The notes: generated by a model from the letters alone, not told the origin. A DNA stretch of 64,000 nucleotides from Pelagibacteraceae bacterium AG-422-N09 (GCA_003213515.1 QCMV01000004.1:33673-97672), one strand, 5' to 3'; positions 17,178-25,420 are shown, numbered from the stretch's first letter. Numbers and translations are program-made.

Positions 17178-19235
17178 ATGAGGCCAAAGATCTTATACAA
17201 GCTTTTTTCAAACATAATGACGATAAAAGGGATAGGACCAAAGAACGCTAAAATAATCGAGAGATTATGCGGTAAATATATTGTTGATTTATTATTTCAT
17301 AAACCAGCCGCATATATTGACAGAAGAAACAGTCCTAAGATTGTTGATTTGGAAGAAGGAAATATTGCAACTGTCGTAGTTAAAATTGATAGCCACACAC
17401 CAGCTTTCAATAGAAGAATGCCATATCGAGTAAATGTCTCTGATGACAGCGGGCAAATGTCAGTCGTCTATTTTAATCTACGGGGTCCATACATAAAAAA
17501 AATCTTACCGATCGGCAGCACTAGAGTTATTAGTGGTAAAATTGAAAAATTTAACGAATTATATCAAATTACACACCCACACCATGTAGTTGATATTAAA
17601 AACTTAGATTCAGTTAAAAAAATTGAGTGTGTATACCCATTAACTGCAGGTATGACATCTAAAATTATCCAAAAATCAATTAATTCTGCCTTAAGCATGG
17701 TTGATGAACTACCTGAATGGATACCTGCAAAAGTTTTAGAAAGAAACAAATGGCCATCATGGAAAGACTCTATTTATCAAATGCATAACCCGAAAGATGT
17801 GAAGGAAAATGATGATAATAAATATATAGAACGGCTAGTTTTTGATGAGTTGTTCTCTCAGCAGTTAACAATAAGATTAATTAAAAACAAAATTAGTCAC
17901 AAAAATGGAATTTCACTTCCTAAAAAAAATAAGTTGTCAAAGCAATTAAGAAATCATTTGAAATTTCAACTGACTGGTGATCAAGAAACAACTATTGAAG
18001 AAATTTCAAACGATCAAGAAGGATCAAGTAAAATGTTAAGACTTTTACAAGGTGATGTTGGTAGTGGTAAAACGATTGTGGCATTATTTGCAATGATGCA
18101 ATGCATTGAAAATAATAAAAGATCAGTTTTAATGGCACCAACAGAAATTCTTGCTGAGCAGCATTTTAATACGATCAAAGAATTTATTAATAATTTAAAT
18201 CTAACATGTTCACTGATTACATCCTCAAATAAAAATAATCACAATTTTGAGGCTGATATTATTATTGGAACACATGCATTATTTCAGCAGAAAGTTACTT
18301 TTGAAAATATAGGCTTGGTCGTCATTGATGAACAGCATAAGTTTGGAGTACACCAAAGAATTTTATTAAATGAAAAAGCAGGGAATAGTTGCGACATCTT
18401 ATTGATGACTGCTACTCCTATACCTCGAACGATGGAATTGGCAGCGTATGGAGACATGGATATATCCAAAATTTCTGAAAAACCTAAAAACAGAAAGGAA
18501 ATAATTACTAAATCAATCAATATTAATAAAATTGACCAACTAAAAGAAAGCCTTACAAAAATATTAAATAAGAAACAAAAGATTTATTGGGTATGCCCTT
18601 TAATTGATGAGTCTGAAAAGCTTCAGTTGCAGTCAGTCAATTCAAGGGTCAATGACTTAAAAAAATATTATTCATCAAACAGTGTTGGTTTAGTTCACGG
18701 TCAAATGTCTCAGGATGAAAAAAATGATGTCATGTCAAAGTTTAAAGATAATAAAATAGATATTTTAGTCGCAACTTCAGTAATAGAAGTAGGAATAGAC
18801 GACCCTGATGCAACTGTAATGATTATTGAGAATTCTGAGAGATATGGCCTATCACAACTTCATCAACTTCGAGGAAGAGTTGGCAGAGGAAATGCACAAT
18901 CAACATGCATATTACTTTTTGAGGGGCCACTCACCGATAATGCTAAACGAAGATTAAAAGTGATGAAGGAAACAAACGATGGTTTCTTAATTGCCGAAGA
19001 AGACCTTGATATTCGAGGTGCTGGGGAAATATTAGGCTCAAAACAAAGTGGTATTCCAAATTTTAGATTATCAAATCTAGACAAACATAAACATATACTC
19101 GAGGAAGCGAGAGGTGTTGCCATGGATATCGTTAAAGAAGATCCGGATTTGAAAAAATCTACAGGCAAAGCACAAAGAACACTTTTGCATCTATTTAGAA
19201 ATCAAGTTGCAATCGATTATTTAAAAACTGGCTAA
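17178..19235 (+). CDS. recG: ATP-dependent DNA helicase RecG
   Basis: RecG remodels stalled replication forks and branched DNA. The 685-residue protein has the usual length and layout: an N-terminal GIGPKNAKIIERL segment, an OB-fold wedge domain (about 60-150), and the helicase lobes with Walker A GDVGSGKT at 292-299, DEQHKFG at 384-390, the TATPIPRT motif and the LHQLRGRVGRG motif. The C-terminal RGAGEILGSKQSG segment is the TRG motif region shared with Mfd. The ATG at 17178 is 33 bp from the divergent sdhE. Its stop abuts that of the convergent DUF502 gene with no bases between. Confidence 0.97.
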   Translation: MRPKILYKLFSNIMTIKGIGPKNAKIIERLCGKYIVDLLFHKPAAYIDRRNSPKIVDLEEGNIATVVVKIDSHTPAFNRRMPYRVNVSDDSGQMSVVYFNLRGPYIKKILPIGSTRVISGKIEKFNELYQITHPHHVVDIKNLDSVKKIECVYPLTAGMTSKIIQKSINSALSMVDELPEWIPAKVLERNKWPSWKDSIYQMHNPKDVKENDDNKYIERLVFDELFSQQLTIRLIKNKISHKNGISLPKKNKLSKQLRNHLKFQLTGDQETTIEEISNDQEGSSKMLRLLQGDVGSGKTIVALFAMMQCIENNKRSVLMAPTEILAEQHFNTIKEFINNLNLTCSLITSSNKNNHNFEADIIIGTHALFQQKVTFENIGLVVIDEQHKFGVHQRILLNEKAGNSCDILLMTATPIPRTMELAAYGDMDISKISEKPKNRKEIITKSININKIDQLKESLTKILNKKQKIYWVCPLIDESEKLQLQSVNSRVNDLKKYYSSNSVGLVHGQMSQDEKNDVMSKFKDNKIDILVATSVIEVGIDDPDATVMIIENSERYGLSQLHQLRGRVGRGNAQSTCILLFEGPLTDNAKRRLKVMKETNDGFLIAEEDLDIRGAGEILGSKQSGIPNFRLSNLDKHKHILEEARGVAMDIVKEDPDLKKSTGKAQRTLLHLFRNQVAIDYLKTG

Positions 19236-19874
19236 TTATTTCCTTGGTGGAACCACCATACCGGCTGATACAACTAATTTAATCGCATCTTCAACAGACA
19301 TATCAAGTTCAACGATATCATCTTTAGGTATGAAAAGTAAAAACCCTGAGGTCGGATTTGGTGTGGTTGGAACAAATACATTGACCATTTCTATTTTCTG
19401 TCTTTCCTTAATTTCACCTTTTGTCTCACCTGTCATAAAGCCAATTGCATATATATCTTTTCTTGGATACTCGATGAGAACAACTTTTTGATATGCTGAA
19501 TCAGTATTTGAGAATGTCTCAGTGATCTGTTTGATAGCTTTATAGACATTACCAGCTAATGGAATACGTGTAATTAGATTGTCAAAATAACCGAGAATGG
19601 CTTTTCCAAATAGGGTTGAAAATATTAGACCAATTAAGATAAAAGATAGAAATGCTATAATTAATTCAAGGCCAGGAATTTTATAGCCAATGATCTCAGG
19701 TAGCAGCCCATTTGGATTAAATCTGTCTGGAACCAGACCAGCAATAAATTCGACAATAAATATTGTAATGTAAATCGTCGCTCCAATTGGCGCCGATATT
19801 AAAAGACCTGTAAAAAAGTACCTTTTAATAAAATTAATGACTGGGTTTCCTTTTTTCTTATTTGCATCTGCCAT
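19236..19874 (-). CDS. DUF502 family membrane protein
   Basis: A 212-residue membrane protein with two clear hydrophobic segments near the N-terminus (about 18-45 and 65-90). It matches DUF502: GLLISAPIGATIYITI, PGLELIIAFLSFILIG, then the soluble part TRIPLAGNVYKAIKQI and VFVPTTPNPTSGFLLFIP. The function is unknown. The protein is commonly encoded next to recG in alphaproteobacteria, as here. The ATG is at 19874; the gene is transcribed alone, divergent from the amidase. Confidence 0.9.
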   Translation of the reverse strand: MADANKKKGNPVINFIKRYFFTGLLISAPIGATIYITIFIVEFIAGLVPDRFNPNGLLPEIIGYKIPGLELIIAFLSFILIGLIFSTLFGKAILGYFDNLITRIPLAGNVYKAIKQITETFSNTDSAYQKVVLIEYPRKDIYAIGFMTGETKGEIKERQKIEMVNVFVPTTPNPTSGFLLFIPKDDIVELDMSVEDAIKLVVSAGMVVPPRK

Positions 19875-19948
19875 AGGTTTTAAATAGACTGAATCATTAA
19901 AAAAATTTTAAAGAGATTATCATATTTTTGGGGTTAATATAATCAATA

Positions 19949-21451
19949 ATGGCTATTTTCAAAGAATATACAAATTATGATGGTTTGGGCATAGCCGAAT
20001 TAATTAGAAATAAAGAAATATCCCCTATTGATCCTCTTGATAGTGCCATTGATCTAATTGAAAAACTGAACCCTAAATTAAATGCAGTGCATCGTACAAT
20101 GTATCACTACGCATTCGAGTCAATAAATAGAAACAAAGAATTAAAAGGAACTTTTATTGGAGTTCCATTTCTTATGAAAGATATGGATAGTTCTCTAGCT
20201 AACTATCACATGATGCAAGGCAGTAAGTATTTAAAAAATACTAAAATGCCTTACGACAATCACCTCACAAGACAATTTAGAGAAACTGGTGCTGTTATAT
20301 GTGGAAAATCTGCAACACCTGAATACGGTCTAATGGTTACAACTGAGCCAACTGAATTTGGCCCAACAAGAAATCCTTGGGATACCAATAGAACGACAGG
20401 TGGCTCAAGTGGTGGTGCAGCTTCAGCTGTTTCAAGTCGCATAGTTCCTATTGCACATGCAAGTGATGGTGGTGGATCAATTCGAATTCCTGCTGCATCA
20501 TGCGGTCTGGTTGGATTAAAGCCTAATAGAGCAAGAACATCATTCGCACCTTCTCACGGTGATAAATGGGGAGGTCTTACCCACTCCGGTATTGTTTCTC
20601 GAACAGTCAGAGATACGGCTCATATGTATGATTGTTTGTTCGGAAACGTTGTGGGTGATCCCTATGGAATTCCATACAAAAAAGGTTCTCTTGTTGAAGC
20701 ATTGAGTAAAAAAAATAAACTTAAAATTGGGTTCAATCTTAAAAGTCCTGTTGGAATTGAACCCTCCTCTGATGCAATAGAAGCAATTAAATTCAATGCC
20801 AAATTATGCGAAGACTTAGGTCATGATGTTGAAGAAATGAATTTCAGTTATGACGGACTGCTCGCTGCAAGAGCATTTACAATAACTATATCGTCTCATG
20901 TAACCCAGATGTTTAATGAATTGAAAGATGTTGTTGGAAGAGGATTTAAGAAAAATGAAGTTGAAACGGCAACTAGACTATTTAATTACTTGGGAAAAAG
21001 TTTCAGAGCGAGTGATTACACTTGGGCACGTTATACTATGCAAAAGATTGCTCGATCAGTAATGGAAGAAACTGATAAGTACGATGTAGTCTTGACTCCT
21101 ATCATATCTCAGAAACCTCCTTTCATTGGCGAAATTAGACCAAACAAACAAGCGAGTATTTTAAGTGAAATCATTATGACTTTAAAATTGGGTTGGGTAT
21201 TTCGTATTCAATCAATTAGAGACACAATTCTTAATAACTTAGCACCTGAGAGTTTATGGTACTCGCCTGATGCAATGCTTCAGAACATTACTGGACAGCC
21301 ATCAATTTCATTACCAACATATTGGACTAGTGGCAATCTACCTTTAGGCGTACAATTTGCATCTAGATATGCAGATGAAGAAACATTAATTTCTCTGGCT
21401 GCTCAATTAGAGGAAATATCTCCTTGGATTAACAAAACTCCAAATTTATAA
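19949..21451 (+). CDS. Amidase (amidase signature family)
   Basis: A 500-residue hydrolase of the amidase signature family, which cleaves amide bonds with a Ser-Ser-Lys triad. The triad is visible: Lys77 in GVPFLMKDMD, the cis-Ser in the GGSSGG loop (Ser153), and the nucleophile Ser177 in SDGGGSIRIPA. The C-terminal QNITGQPSISLPT and GVQFASRYADEETLI segments are typical of 6-aminohexanoate hydrolase or NylA-like and general amidases. It is not GatA: no GatB or GatC is nearby and the sequence lacks GatA-specific features. The substrate is unknown. Its 3' end overlaps the convergent membrane-protein gene by 6 bp. Confidence 0.9.
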   Translation: MAIFKEYTNYDGLGIAELIRNKEISPIDPLDSAIDLIEKLNPKLNAVHRTMYHYAFESINRNKELKGTFIGVPFLMKDMDSSLANYHMMQGSKYLKNTKMPYDNHLTRQFRETGAVICGKSATPEYGLMVTTEPTEFGPTRNPWDTNRTTGGSSGGAASAVSSRIVPIAHASDGGGSIRIPAASCGLVGLKPNRARTSFAPSHGDKWGGLTHSGIVSRTVRDTAHMYDCLFGNVVGDPYGIPYKKGSLVEALSKKNKLKIGFNLKSPVGIEPSSDAIEAIKFNAKLCEDLGHDVEEMNFSYDGLLAARAFTITISSHVTQMFNELKDVVGRGFKKNEVETATRLFNYLGKSFRASDYTWARYTMQKIARSVMEETDKYDVVLTPIISQKPPFIGEIRPNKQASILSEIIMTLKLGWVFRIQSIRDTILNNLAPESLWYSPDAMLQNITGQPSISLPTYWTSGNLPLGVQFASRYADEETLISLAAQLEEISPWINKTPNL

Positions 21452-22123
21452 ATTTTTATTCTTTATTTGGCTGTTGAAGCAGAAGGTAAGAGAAAAAATA
21501 CTGATAATATGGATTATTGCTATAGATTTTTGCATTAATACATTTTGCACTAATAGTTCTTCATTCAATCTTGGATCCCCGGAATATATTTGATAAATTA
21601 CATAGATAACGGTTGATATAAGAAAAATAATATTCACAACAGTATACTTATTGTCTGCATTACTAAGAAAAAAGGCAATTACAAAGAATAATGATGCTGG
21701 TACTAACCAACGAAATGCATTTATTGCAAAAAATACATGTGCATCTCTATATAAATCGTGTGGTGTTAGGGCTACTCCAGCAAAAAATACCATTCCAATG
21801 AAAAAAAGTACTGCTGCTATACATGCACAAAAATAAGAAACTTTATTTTCTGTAAACAACGATGGAATGAAAAAACTTGATATTCCGACCAATAAAAAAC
21901 AAAAAAGCGCGGAGTTAAAAAAAAATGATGAAATGCTGTTAATATCTCCCGCAAATGTAATGTAACCACCCAGTTCACTTAAAAAATTATGACTAAATGA
22001 ATAACCAATCTGATCAGGATTATGTATGTTTCCTCCTGGAAAAAAATATGAGGCAATAATTACTGAGACAATAAAAAAAATTGATACAAATCGAATGATA
22101 TAGACTGTCCAAAATTTAGTCAT
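21446..22123 (-). CDS. Tandem paralogous membrane protein, copy 3
   Basis: A protein of 225 residues with six predicted membrane segments. The start at ATG 22123 (MTKFW) is chosen over 22129 because it aligns with the MT starts of the two upstream paralogues. The N-terminal half carries the shared pattern FFPGGN, Y-S-F-x-x-NFLSELG, then S-S-F-F-F-N and F-I-P-S-L-F. The family resembles DUF998/Frag1-like multi-span proteins, but I am not sure. The gene overlaps the preceding paralogue by 8 bp (ATGACTAA). Its C-terminus lacks the ND ending of the other two copies. Function unknown. Confidence 0.7.
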   Translation of the reverse strand: MTKFWTVYIIRFVSIFFIVSVIIASYFFPGGNIHNPDQIGYSFSHNFLSELGGYITFAGDINSISSFFFNSALFCFLLVGISSFFIPSLFTENKVSYFCACIAAVLFFIGMVFFAGVALTPHDLYRDAHVFFAINAFRWLVPASLFFVIAFFLSNADNKYTVVNIIFLISTVIYVIYQIYSGDPRLNEELLVQNVLMQKSIAIIHIISIFSLTFCFNSQIKNKNL

Positions 22124-22832
22124 TTGCATTTTTTTTTCCTATTAACTTATCGAGGCCAAACGTAAACATGATAATCGTTGTAATCATTAGAATAATCATC
22201 ACCTTCTGTAACACTACATTAAATATCAAGAAATCCATTGTGTACGTTTCTAGAAAACGAACACGGTCATTTATTGCATCAATCGGTTGAAAGTCACCAA
22301 GATAATAGGCATAAACTCCTACTGCAATAAAAAGTAGTATACCTCCTGACGCATAATAGTTTGATAAAGGACTAAATAAAAAAGCAAGAACATAAAAGAG
22401 AATTGCTGCAGAGTATAAATTAAATGCCATAGTTGTAGTAAATAAATGCGCATCAAAGTAAATATCACCTGGTGTTAAGGCAACTCCTACAAAAAAAATA
22501 CAAGCTGGAAACATAAATAATGTTCCTAAACAAGCAAATATAAACGAGTAACGATTTACCCTAAATAAACTCGGAATAAACAAAAAAGCTATGCCTTGTA
22601 ATAAGAGCATGTACATTGCAGTATTCCAAAAAAACGATGAAAAAAAATTTAAATCTCCAGACATTGTTTTATGAAAACCAAGCTCACTAAGAAAATTTTT
22701 ATGAAATGAATAACCTACTTGATCTAGTTCTATATGATTACCGCCAGGGTATAGAAGCATAGCAATGATTACCGCAAAAATATAATAAGCAGATGCAATT
22801 CGTAGGATATGCACACACCAGAACCTAGTCAT
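22116..22832 (-). CDS. Tandem paralogous membrane protein, copy 2
   Basis: A 238-residue, six-span membrane protein clearly homologous to both neighbours: MTRFW start, YPGGN, YSFHKNFLSELG, SSFFWN and FIPSLFR occur at equivalent positions. A G-V-A-L-T-P-G-D-I-Y-F-D-A-H motif near the middle is also shared by all three (VALTPHDLYRDAH and VGLTPANIYFEEH in the others); its charged residues next to a membrane span suggest a functional site. It overlaps copy 1 by 8 bp and copy 3 by 8 bp. Function unknown. Confidence 0.7.
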   Translation of the reverse strand: MTRFWCVHILRIASAYYIFAVIIAMLLYPGGNHIELDQVGYSFHKNFLSELGFHKTMSGDLNFFSSFFWNTAMYMLLLQGIAFLFIPSLFRVNRYSFIFACLGTLFMFPACIFFVGVALTPGDIYFDAHLFTTTMAFNLYSAAILFYVLAFLFSPLSNYYASGGILLFIAVGVYAYYLGDFQPIDAINDRVRFLETYTMDFLIFNVVLQKVMIILMITTIIMFTFGLDKLIGKKNAND

Positions 22833-23535
22833 TTAAAAGTTTCTTGTATCCAAATGTAAAGATCAGAATACTGATCATAGAAATAACTGTAATTATTTTT
22901 TGCCAAATAACTGATATTGTGAAACGGTTGTAATCTATGAACTCTCCAACATTTTCTAATTCAAATGGATTGAAGTCAGGTGGAGGCTCACTTGTTTCAA
23001 ATATTGTATAAAGAGCGACATTTATAAAATAGATAAAAGCAACAATAGTATATCTATTACTTATTTTGCTCAGTAAAAATGCGATTGTCATAAAAAAAAT
23101 ACCTACGGTTTGAGCGTTAAAAGCTAAAATAACAAACCAAACATGCTCTTCAAAATAAATATTAGCTGGTGTTAAACCAACGCCAATGAAAGATATTCCA
23201 GAAATAACTAATAAAATTGATGCAATGACTGAAATCACATAAGTTTTCTTATTCTCTCTAAATAAATTTGGTACAAATACGTGAGAGACAGCGCATAGTC
23301 CCATTATCAACAAAGAGCTGTTAAATAAAAAACTTGAAAGAAAGTTCTGAGTGCCATCGCGAGTAAATGTGATTCCTAAGTCACTAAAAAAATTTCCACT
23401 AAAAGAGTAAGAATTTAAATCTGGATTAAATAAAGTTCCTCCTGGAAATAAAATCATAGCAACGGCATTCGTTACAATAAAATATGCAATCATGAATCTA
23501 AGCGCATATACAGGAATGTAGCCAAAATTTGTCAT
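22825..23535 (-). CDS. Tandem paralogous membrane protein, copy 1
   Basis: A 236-residue, six-span membrane protein, the first of three tandem copies. It starts MTNFG and carries FPGGT, YSFSGNFFSDLG, SSFLFN and FVPNLF in the same order as the others, plus the mid-protein VGLTPANIYFEEH motif. The 3' end (LLND, stop) overlaps the start of copy 2 as ATGACTAG, while copy 2 overlaps copy 3 as ATGACTAA. The conserved junction points to unit-wise tandem duplication. A 26-codon membrane ORF precedes it by 4 bp. Function unknown. Confidence 0.7.
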   Translation of the reverse strand: MTNFGYIPVYALRFMIAYFIVTNAVAMILFPGGTLFNPDLNSYSFSGNFFSDLGITFTRDGTQNFLSSFLFNSSLLIMGLCAVSHVFVPNLFRENKKTYVISVIASILLVISGISFIGVGLTPANIYFEEHVWFVILAFNAQTVGIFFMTIAFLLSKISNRYTIVAFIYFINVALYTIFETSEPPPDFNPFELENVGEFIDYNRFTISVIWQKIITVISMISILIFTFGYKKLLND

Positions 23536-23539
23536 GAAA

Positions 23540-23620
23540 TTATGCGCTGAAGCTGGATATCAGTATAAAGACCACAAAAGCAGCAACCATTATGTACATT
23601 ATTTTGTTGTCTAGATTCAT
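23540..23620 (-). CDS. 26-residue membrane peptide ORF upstream of the three paralogues
   Basis: An ATG at 23620-23618 opens 26 codons closed by TAA, ending 4 bp before the start of copy 1. The peptide is MNLDNKIMYIM followed by a hydrophobic run (VAAFVVFILISSFSA), a single membrane span. The position suggests a small accessory membrane protein or a leader ORF translationally coupled to the array. The size makes chance possible. Confidence 0.4.
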   Translation of the reverse strand: MNLDNKIMYIMVAAFVVFILISSFSA

Positions 23621-23643
23621 GATCGAAATATAATGTTTATTCT

Positions 23644-23985
23644 ATGGAAAATCCAGCTAGATATACAAATTACAAAGATTTTTTTCCTTTCTATTTAAGG
23701 GAACACAGCAAAAAAAGCACGAGGATGCTGCATTATTTTGGAACGATTGGATACCAAGTTCTATTCTGGTCCCTGCTGCTAACTCAAAATTACTTATTCC
23801 TGCCTTTGATCTTACTTGCAGGTTATGGTCCTGCATGGATTGGGCATTTCTTTATAGAAAAAAATAAACCCGCTACGTTTAAATATCCTTTATGGTCTCT
23901 CATTGGTGATCATCATATGGCTTATTTAATGCTTACTGGCAAACTTAAGAAAAAATTATCTGATGCCGGGGTATCAGCTACTTAA
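23644..23985 (+). CDS. DUF962 / Mpo1-like membrane protein
   Basis: A 113-residue membrane protein matching DUF962: YTNYKDFFPFYLREHSKKS at the start, RMLHYFGT, a GPAWIGHFFIEKNKPATF segment and LIGDHHMAY near the end. Conserved His residues in these motifs are proposed to bind iron in yeast Mpo1, a dioxygenase that shortens 2-hydroxy fatty acids. The bacterial role is unproven, but a lipid alpha-oxidation function is reasonable. Its 3' end overlaps the convergent MAPEG gene by 12 bp. Confidence 0.83.
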   Translation: MENPARYTNYKDFFPFYLREHSKKSTRMLHYFGTIGYQVLFWSLLLTQNYLFLPLILLAGYGPAWIGHFFIEKNKPATFKYPLWSLIGDHHMAYLMLTGKLKKKLSDAGVSAT

Positions 23986-24396
23986 AACATAATACGCAGT
24001 TCCAAGAAACAATAACAACAAAGCAGTTTGTGAAAAAATCCAGATAGCACCTCTTGCTGCAGTGTTATTGAAACAGATATGCACAATAGAATGGATCAAT
24101 CTAAATAATAAATATAACCATGCGCAAATTAGCAAAAAAGTGCTTTCGATTTCAATAAAAACGATAACCCCGATCAGAAAATAAAAAATTACTGAAAACT
24201 CAAATATATTTGAAATATTATTTTTTATAATTTTTAAATATAATGGTGCATCTTTATAAGGCTCAATAGGGATTCCACTTTCCTCCCAGTCTTTGCCTTT
24301 GCCCATTAGATTAACTGATGCGATTGTATGAATTAATCCAATAACAAAAGTTAATAAAATAAGCCCAAGTGCTGGAACTAAAATATTAGTTAACAT
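23974..24396 (-). CDS. MAPEG family membrane protein, copy 2
   Basis: A 140-residue, four-span protein. The start at ATG 24396 overlaps the stop of the upstream MAPEG gene as TAATG and is preferred over the earlier in-frame 24459, which would add 21 residues inside that gene. A polar loop with K-N-N-I-S-N-I-F-E-F and a following R-L-I-H-S-I-V-H helix matches the MAPEG fold of glutathione-dependent membrane enzymes (here probably an MAPEG-domain protein of unknown substrate). The two genes are clearly paralogous: NLFEFPIFFYAV and RVLHSIVHIFFN in copy 1 match NIFEFSVIFYFL and RLIHSIVHICFN here. Confidence 0.8.
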   Translation of the reverse strand: MLTNILVPALGLILLTFVIGLIHTIASVNLMGKGKDWEESGIPIEPYKDAPLYLKIIKNNISNIFEFSVIFYFLIGVIVFIEIESTFLLICAWLYLLFRLIHSIVHICFNNTAARGAIWIFSQTALLLLFLGTAYYVLSS

Positions 24397-24833
24397 TAGA
24401 TCATTAAAGAGCAAGCTCGATAAGCCATCCATGCTAGGATAATCGTAGACGGTAACCAAAATAGTGTTCTAACTGGTAAGGCTACACCAGGTATGATTTT
24501 ATTAAAAAATATGTGAACGATTGAGTGCAGAACTCTTAACCAAAAGAACCATGTTGCTAACAACATAAAATACTCATCAACTGTTCCCGTTACATAAATC
24601 ATAATGCAAACAGCGTAAAAGAAGATTGGAAATTCGAACAAATTTGTCAAATTTCGCTGACTATTTTGAATTAATTCGCTGCCGTTTTCAAATGTGGGTA
24701 TTTTAAAATCATCTTCTGTATTCTTCTTATCGATGACAATGGCCTTTAGTCTAAGAACTGTCCCAAAGGCAAAAACAGCCAAAGAAAGCCAAAGCATATT
24801 GATGACTGGCTCAAAAATTAATTCGGGTTGCAT
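24396..24833 (-). CDS. MAPEG family membrane protein, copy 1
   Basis: With ATG 24833, preceded by CAAGGAG, the protein has 145 residues and four membrane spans; the longer frame from 24896 lacks a ribosome-binding site. The NSQRNLTNLFEFPIFFYAV segment and WFFWLRVLHSIVHIFFN helix are the characteristic MAPEG motifs. Eukaryotic relatives make leukotriene C4 or act as microsomal glutathione transferases; bacterial members mostly lack an assigned substrate. It is cotranscribed with the paralogue downstream through a 1-bp overlap. Its promoter region is shared with the divergent Cys-rich peptide unit. Confidence 0.82.
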   Translation of the reverse strand: MQPELIFEPVINMLWLSLAVFAFGTVLRLKAIVIDKKNTEDDFKIPTFENGSELIQNSQRNLTNLFEFPIFFYAVCIMIYVTGTVDEYFMLLATWFFWLRVLHSIVHIFFNKIIPGVALPVRTLFWLPSTIILAWMAYRACSLMI

Positions 24834-24847
24834 AATAAACTCCTTGA

Positions 24848-24875
24848 TTGAAATAAGAATCCAGTAAATTATATA
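24848..24875 (+). promoter_or_regulatory. Candidate promoter of the Cys-rich peptide unit
   Basis: TTGAAA at 24848-24853 and TATATA at 24870-24875 are separated by 16 bases, a plausible sigma-70 pair pointing toward the peptide gene. TATACT at 24874-24879 is an alternative -10. In such AT-rich DNA similar pairs arise by chance. Confidence 0.3.
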
Positions 24876-24918
24876 TACTAATTCAGTTTTAACCATATTT
24901 AATGAAAGGAGGTGGTCT

Positions 24919-25017
24919 ATGTCTATAGGTAGTATAGAGGAGCTTTGCTCGAGTAGTGAAATTCCATGTGATTGTAGATGTGGAAACCTCCACTTTTTGA
25001 GTGGAGCTCCGTTTTAA
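24919..25017 (+). CDS. Cys-rich 32-residue peptide with a near-perfect Shine-Dalgarno site
   Basis: The ORF starts at ATG 24919 and ends at TAA 25015-25017. AAAGGAGGTGG at 24905-24915 matches the 16S tail over nine bases, which is exceptional in this window. The peptide has four Cys (10, 17, 19, 21), the last three in IPCDCRCGN, then HFLSGAPF at the end. It has no signal peptide or membrane span. It is monocistronic, with a hairpin near its 3' end and a strong terminator 8 bases after the stop. A second mini-ORF (ATG 24902, 8 codons, MKGGGLCL) overlaps the Shine-Dalgarno region. I recognise no family; metal binding or RiPP-like modification are possible but unsupported. Confidence 0.55.
   Translation: MSIGSIEELCSSSEIPCDCRCGNLHFLSGAPF
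24988..25006 (+). promoter_or_regulatory. Hairpin near the 3' end of the peptide gene
   Basis: CTCCACT (24988-24994) and AGTGGAG (25000-25006) form a perfect 7-bp stem with loop TTTTG. The overlapping ACCTCC at 24986-24991 is also complementary to GGAGGT in the Shine-Dalgarno site (24908-24913), so the 5' arm could either pair locally or mask translation initiation. This switch is inference; the two complementarities are seen directly. Confidence 0.5.
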
Positions 25018-25024
25018 CTACATT

Positions 25025-25053
25025 AAGCCCCCATTAATTTGGGGGCTTTTTTT
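25025..25053 (+). terminator. Strong intrinsic terminator
   Basis: AAGCCCCCA and TGGGGGCTT form a 9-bp perfect GC-rich stem with loop TTAATT, followed by a run of T. It ends the Cys-rich peptide unit and lies directly against the stop of the convergent thioesterase gene. It is one of the clearest terminators in the window. Confidence 0.9.
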
Positions 25054-25420
25054 AAATCTTTAAATTTGGTTTAAATTTTCTTGTTTTATTTTTGTCATTG
25101 ATAGCGACGTAGGAAAACTCCCCCACTGCCACTTCAACTTCCTTTTGATTCATTTCAGAACGCATTGCGGTAATTTTGAATATCATTTTGGACTGCTTTA
25201 CAGATACAATTGATCCGTAAACATTGATGAATTTACCAACATGCATAGGATTTTTATATTTAACTTTAGATTCAACTAATACGGCATTTCCTTTTGAAAC
25301 AAGCTGAGTCATATAAATGCCTCCATGGGCCATTTGTTTTACGATCCAGGCTCCATGAGCCGTGCCGTAAGGATTGCTATCCGGTGGTTGACATATATTT
25401 CTAATTAAAAGTTTACTCAT
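25052..25420 (-). CDS. Hotdog-fold acyl-CoA thioesterase (YciA-like)
   Basis: A 122-residue single hotdog domain. The segment DSNPYGTAHGAWIVKQMAHGG aligns with the YciA/acyl-CoA thioesterase motif D-x-N-x-x-G-x-x-x-G-G-W-I-x-x-x-M-D, and later KYKNPMHVGKFINVYGSI matches the family's V-x-F-x-x-P-x-x-V-G-D. The Asp that normally follows Met in the first motif is Ala here, and G-G is H-G-A, so activity or substrate range may differ from YciA. It overlaps the upstream VanZ-like gene by 8 bp. Its stop abuts the terminator of the Cys-rich peptide unit. Confidence 0.75.
   Translation of the reverse strand: MSKLLIRNICQPPDSNPYGTAHGAWIVKQMAHGGIYMTQLVSKGNAVLVESKVKYKNPMHVGKFINVYGSIVSVKQSKMIFKITAMRSEMNQKEVEVAVGEFSYVAINDKNKTRKFKPNLKI

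Noticed and set aside
19949..21451. Amidase as GatA of an Asp/Glu-tRNA amidotransferase
   Set aside because: No gatB or gatC is adjacent and the sequence fits general amidases better.
24834..24896. N-terminal extension of the first MAPEG protein
   Set aside because: No ribosome-binding site precedes it, whereas CAAGGAG lies before ATG 24833.
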